NCBI RefSeq assembly: GCF_009914055.1
Contig: NZ_CP028271.1
Coordinates: 2,046,001 to 2,110,000 of the forward strand
Origin: Mixta intestinalis
GTDB lineage: Bacteria; Pseudomonadota; Gammaproteobacteria; Enterobacterales; Enterobacteriaceae
DNA: 64,000 bases
Direction of reading: 5' to 3'
Of this stretch, positions 60,757 to 64,000 are shown piece after piece. The translations under genes and the position numbers were made by a program. How positions within the stretch are numbered: position 1 is the first letter of the stretch; each line of letters opens with the position of its first letter. The notes beneath the pieces were generated by a model, which was not told where the DNA came from, did not search any database, and saw only the letters and a list, made by a program, of their open reading frames with translations.

Positions 60757-61329
60757 ATGCCAAAAGCTAACGAAATTAAACGCGGAATGGCCGTCACCTG
60801 GAACGGCAAGCTGCTGCTGGTAAAAGATATTGATATTCAAAGCCCCAGCGCACGTGGCGCTGCCACGCTGTATAAAATGCGTTTTACCGATATCCGCACC
60901 GGCCTGAAGGTAGAAGAGCGTTTTAAGGGTGATGATATCCTTGATGCAATCTCACTGAGTCGCCGTTCGGTCACCTTTTCCTACGTGGATGGTGACGAAT
61001 ATGTCTTTATGGATGATGAAGACTATACGCCCTACAGCTTTAAGAAAGATCAAATAGAAGAAGAGCTGCTGTTTATTCCTGAAGGTGGCATCCCGGGCAT
61101 ACAGGTACTGACTATGGATGGACAGGTGCTGGCGCTGGAGCTGCCGCAAACCGTGGATATGGAAATTGTTGATACCGCACCCGGCATTAAAGGTGCCTCA
61201 GCCAGCGCCCGAACTAAACCCGCAGCAATGAGCACCGGCCTGTCGATCCAGGTTCCGGAATACCTCAGCAACGGCGACAAAATACGCATTCATATCGCCG
61301 AACGTCGCTATATGGGCCGCGCTGAGTAA
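60757..61329 (+). CDS. yeiP: elongation factor P-like protein EfpL (YeiP)
   Basis: 190 residues, usual length. Three-domain EF-P paralogue: KOW-like domain 1 (EIKRGMAVTWNGKLLLVKDI) with Arg33 (SARGAA) where EF-P carries its modified Lys, then two OB folds (YVFMDDEDYTPYSF, PGIKGASASARTKPA). It helps ribosomes pass stalling motifs. RBS AGAGAG. Confidence 0.96.
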   Translation: MPKANEIKRGMAVTWNGKLLLVKDIDIQSPSARGAATLYKMRFTDIRTGLKVEERFKGDDILDAISLSRRSVTFSYVDGDEYVFMDDEDYTPYSFKKDQIEEELLFIPEGGIPGIQVLTMDGQVLALELPQTVDMEIVDTAPGIKGASASARTKPAAMSTGLSIQVPEYLSNGDKIRIHIAERRYMGRAE

Positions 61330-61340
61330 GTACAACACAC

Positions 61341-61370
61341 TACCCCGGTAGTTTATTGACTGTCGGGGTA
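61341..61370. terminator. weak hairpin between yeiP and the opposing small gene
   Basis: TACCCCG (61341-61347) and CGGGGTA (61364-61370) with a 16-base loop, in the 67-bp convergent gap. No T tract; termination is uncertain. Confidence 0.35.
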
Positions 61371-61396
61371 AATGTTATGTTCAGCAAAAAGAGAGA

Positions 61397-61699
61397 TTAG
61401 CGGTAGCTAAGCACTAATTCCACTTTACTTCGCTCGCTGTCGAGCCAGTTCAGATCGGTCTTATCAAACGTTCGCTGTTTGTATTTGGCGAAATCAACCA
61501 GCGGCATCGACAGCGTTTCAAAATCTCCGTCATCGTTACAGCTGCTATGCAGCGTTTGCAACTCAAGTGAAAAGTCACAGTTTTCCTGCCCATTAATGAT
61601 AACGCCGGTAATAAAAACCGTACCGCTGGAAGCTGGGACAGATAAAGCTCCAGCCAAAGAAGAAAAAAGTAGTAAAAAAGGTAAAACAATATACTTCAT
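61397..61699 (-). CDS. small exported protein, possibly YehE-like (DUF2574)
   Basis: 100 residues from ATG 61699, chosen because it gives a clean signal peptide (MKYIVLPFLLLFSSLAGALS, cut near AGALS); an upstream start at 61786 would bury it. The mature domain has two Cys (ENCDF and HSSCND) suited to a disulfide, and ends KVELVLSYR. It faintly resembles E. coli YehE in size and layout, or a fimbrial-type fold. Function unknown. It is divergent from yeiR. Not present here in E. coli K-12. Confidence 0.65.
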   Translation of the reverse strand: MKYIVLPFLLLFSSLAGALSVPASSGTVFITGVIINGQENCDFSLELQTLHSSCNDDGDFETLSMPLVDFAKYKQRTFDKTDLNWLDSERSKVELVLSYR

Positions 61700-61807
61700 G
61701 TGTCGCTCCGTGACGCAAGGTAATGGATTTTCCATACTCTTAAATAACGGCATAATTTTTAATTTCATAAATAAAAAAAACGACAAGCAGTAAAAAAAGG
61801 AGAAAAG

Positions 61808-62785
61808 ATGATCCAGGTCAATTTAATCACCGGTTTCCTCGGTAGCGGTAAGACCACCACGCTGCTGCATTTGCTGGCACATAAACCAGCAAATGAAAAC
61901 TGGGCGGTACTGGTGAATGAGTTTGGCGAAATCGGTATTGATGGTGCACTGCTGGCCGAGAGCGGTGCCGTATTAAAGGAAATTCCCGGCGGTTGTATGT
62001 GCTGCGTTAACGGCTTGCCAATGCAGGTAGGTCTGAATATGCTGCTACGTCAGCACCCGCTTGATCGCCTGCTGATTGAACCCACTGGCCTGGGCCATCC
62101 AAAGCAGATTCTGGATATGCTCAGCGCCGAAGCCTATCAGCCCTGGCTGACGTTACAGGCTTCCCTGACGCTGATCGATCCGCGCCAGCTAAGCGACCCG
62201 CGCATACGCGAAAATGAAAACTTTCGCGATCAGCTGGCGGCGGCAGATATCATTATTGCCAATAAGCAGGATCGCTGGCAGGAAGCAGATCGTCAGGCAC
62301 TGGAGCAGTGGCATGCCGCTCAGCCTGGCGATCGTCAGCTGATTTGTACTGAATATGGCCGAATCGATCCTGCGCTGCTGGCGCAGCCACGGCGTAACCT
62401 GCGTGTACTGCCACAGGGAGAGCTCCATCATCAACATCAACGCGACTCCGGCCTTGCCGCGCTACGTGTCGATCGCCATGTTCCCTGGCGACGCGCCTTG
62501 AATCAGGGACAGGGCTATTATGCCTGTGGCTGGGCATTCGACAGCGACACCGTTTTCGATACCGTCGGCATTCTGGAGTGGGCGCGTCTGGCACCGGTTG
62601 AGCGCGTTAAAGGGGTCATGCGCATTGCTGAAGGCGCGGTCAGTATTAACCGACAGGGTGCTGATTTTCACATTGAAACGCGGCAGGCACCGCCGCCGGA
62701 TAGCCGCATTGAGATTATCCATCACAGTGACGCTAACTGGAATCAGCTGCAAAGCGAACTGTTGAAACTCCGTTTAAACAATTAA
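61808..62785 (+). CDS. yeiR: COG0523 zinc-linked GTPase YeiR
   Basis: 325 residues; AAGGAG upstream. G3E-family metallochaperone GTPase: Walker A GFLGSGKTTTLL (residues 9-20), the metal-binding GGCMCCVNG (CxCC), EPTGLGHP, and NKQD for guanine recognition. The His-rich stretch LHHQHQRDS may also bind metal. E. coli YeiR binds zinc and hydrolyses GTP. A zinc-delivery role is inferred; no Zur site was identified. Confidence 0.95.
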   Translation: MIQVNLITGFLGSGKTTTLLHLLAHKPANENWAVLVNEFGEIGIDGALLAESGAVLKEIPGGCMCCVNGLPMQVGLNMLLRQHPLDRLLIEPTGLGHPKQILDMLSAEAYQPWLTLQASLTLIDPRQLSDPRIRENENFRDQLAAADIIIANKQDRWQEADRQALEQWHAAQPGDRQLICTEYGRIDPALLAQPRRNLRVLPQGELHHQHQRDSGLAALRVDRHVPWRRALNQGQGYYACGWAFDSDTVFDTVGILEWARLAPVERVKGVMRIAEGAVSINRQGADFHIETRQAPPPDSRIEIIHHSDANWNQLQSELLKLRLNN

Positions 62786-62828
62786 CGTTAATTTACAACG
62801 TTATTTTCGACCATTGATTTGGGATCCT

Positions 62829-63542
62829 ATGAACGCAAAACGGTTAGCGGCTATTTTGCTGCTGAATCTGGCCGGGGTAGTGCTGTTTTTATCCTGGTAT
62901 CTGCCAGCAAATCACGGCGCCTGGTTCAGCATTGATAAATCGATATTTTTCTGGTTTAACCAGCATATGGCCACCAGCCATGCTTTCGCTTTCGCGCTGG
63001 CAATCGCCAACTTTCGCGGTTTCGATGCGGTTTCTTTGCTGGCGATGGGGCTGCTTTACTGGTCTTTCTGGCGTCGGGAAACACCCGAGGGGCGGCGTCG
63101 GATGCTGGCGATCGGTATCTGTATGCTGCTGACGGCGGTGGTTCTTAATCAGCTGGGCCATCTGCTGCCGGTAAAACATTCCAGTCCGACGCTGTTTTTT
63201 GATAACGTCTGGCGCGTTAGCGAGTTGACCGGCATTCCGGCTAAAGACGCTTCGAAAGACAGCTTCCCCGGCGATCACGGCATGATGCTGATTATTTTCG
63301 CCTGCTTTATGCTGCGCTATTTTGGCATCAGAGCCTTTGTGACAGCCCTGCTGATTGCCATTGTGTTTTCTCTGCCGCGCATTATGGCTGGCGCTCACTG
63401 GTTTACCGATGTAGCGGTAGGCTCGTTGTCGGTGGTCCTGATGGGATTAAGCTGGTGGCTGATAACACCCGCCAGCGACCTGCTGATTAACTGGCTTTAC
63501 CGTACGCTCCCCGGTAAATATAAGCCGGGTAAAACAGGCTAA
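62829..63542 (+). CDS. lpxT: lipid A 1-diphosphate synthase LpxT (YeiU)
   Basis: 237 residues from ATG 62829. PAP2-family inner-membrane enzyme with about six segments; the phosphatase motifs KDASKDSFPGDHG and RIMAGAHWFTD are complete. It moves a phosphate from undecaprenyl pyrophosphate to lipid A. Order yeiR-lpxT is conserved with E. coli. The start codon has a poor ribosome site; an upstream start at 62814 is possible. Confidence 0.94.
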   Translation: MNAKRLAAILLLNLAGVVLFLSWYLPANHGAWFSIDKSIFFWFNQHMATSHAFAFALAIANFRGFDAVSLLAMGLLYWSFWRRETPEGRRRMLAIGICMLLTAVVLNQLGHLLPVKHSSPTLFFDNVWRVSELTGIPAKDASKDSFPGDHGMMLIIFACFMLRYFGIRAFVTALLIAIVFSLPRIMAGAHWFTDVAVGSLSVVLMGLSWWLITPASDLLINWLYRTLPGKYKPGKTG

Positions 63543-63547
63543 AACAG

Positions 63548-63579
63548 GCCCGCCAGAATAATTACTGGCGGGCTTTTTT
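63548..63579 (+). terminator. lpxT terminator
   Basis: GCCCGCCAG (63548-63556) with CTGGCGGGC (63565-63573), loop AATAATTA, then six T. A classic intrinsic terminator directly after lpxT. Confidence 0.93.
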
Positions 63580-64000
63580 GATCGCCTTATCATTAGATAG
63601 CTAATAAAGAATTAAGAAAACTAATCAACAACCTTAAGCGCTTATTATATCTGGTAGCTTTTTGTCCAGCGTTTTTTGCCGCATCTTCCCTCTATTCGCT
63701 AAATTAGACCAGTAAACCCGCCCTAATCTCGCCATTATCTCTTCATGATTGCCGATAAATTAACCAAATGATTACATATTATTTTCGCACCAATAAAACC
63801 TGAAAAAAAGTGCGTAAAACCGCTCGCCATGCGGCTTCCGATCGTGTAACTTCAGCCAAAGCCTGAGATAAGCGAACGTTAAAACGCAGTTTCTGACAAA
63901 AAAATGTGCGGATTTACACATTTTAAAGATTCAGAAATTGTCTTATGTCGTCGCTGTAATTATTCTCATGCCGTTTTGCTCATTAATCAGCGGCCTCCGG
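63580..64000 (+). promoter_or_regulatory. long AT-rich leader, probably of a gene beyond the window
   Basis: 420 bp without a supported coding frame. Several AT-rich stretches could hold promoters, and in E. coli the next gene is mepS (spr), which has a long upstream region. I see no tRNA, no clear operator and no hairpin strong enough to call an RNA gene. Confidence 0.3.

Overview
The window is chromosomal DNA of a gamma-proteobacterium of the order Enterobacterales. Gene order from apbC/metG through mgl, folE, cirA, lysP, nfo, fruBKA and yeiP to lpxT follows the corresponding E. coli K-12 segment. The insertions and losses relative to E. coli, and the high GC content, suggest an Erwiniaceae-type genome (Pantoea/Mixta/Erwinia). 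The family is an inference from layout and protein similarity as I remember it; no search was run.

Region 1 (1-25862) is the right-hand part of a Mu-like transposable prophage, all rightward except one small gene. In order it carries an early/middle tail end and a small exported protein, a Mor/C-type activator, a lysis cassette (SAR endolysin, Rz, nested Rz1), small gp25/gp26-like genes, the terminases with a small three-gene cargo between them, portal, an F-type head protein with an extra C-terminal domain, G, protease I with nested scaffold Z, the major head protein, neck genes, sheath and tube, a frameshifting tail chaperone, tape measure, DNA-circularisation protein, baseplate genes, a tail fibre with its assembly protein, and a com/mom DNA-modification module. 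It ends in a recognisable Mu-type right end with two tandem transposase-site-like repeats and terminal CA. The left end lies outside the window. Repressor, transposase A/B and early genes are not seen. mom is broken by a one-base deletion.

Region 2 (25863-34702) holds an iron-dependent alcohol dehydrogenase that starts 44 bp from the phage end, then apbC divergent from metG, yohJ-yohK, cdd with a CRP-type promoter, and maeA.

Region 3 (34837-42708) holds sanA, then leftward the galactose ABC operon mglBAC with its regulator galS, and folE-yeiB. The mglB and galS promoters carry matching CRP plus GalR/GalS operator pairs.

Region 4 (42757-51194) is more variable. An MFS exporter is divergent from a LysR regulator, which overlaps frmA followed by S-formylglutathione hydrolase (formaldehyde detoxification). 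Leftward follow cirA and a FecCD/FecE-type iron-chelate ABC pair under Fur-box-like sites.

Region 5 (51220-64000) holds lysP, yeiE, a DUF1232 gene, yeiH, nfo, the fructose PTS operon fruBKA with two Cra operators, yeiW, the EF-P paralogue yeiP (efpL), a small exported protein, the COG0523 GTPase yeiR, lpxT, and a 420-bp leader that probably belongs to a gene beyond the window.

The most unusual signals are all in the prophage: a com leader hairpin that contains a six-codon mini-ORF and hides the com ribosome site; a terminator whose 3' arm is also a transposase end-repeat; a tRNA-like element with an abnormal anticodon arm between F and G; a likely -2 frameshift in the tail chaperone; and a three-GATC cluster upstream of com/mom like the methylation switch of Mu. 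I did not find a wholly new multi-gene system. The nearest candidates are the unidentified cargo genes at 3679-4214 and the LysR/MFS/frmA module.
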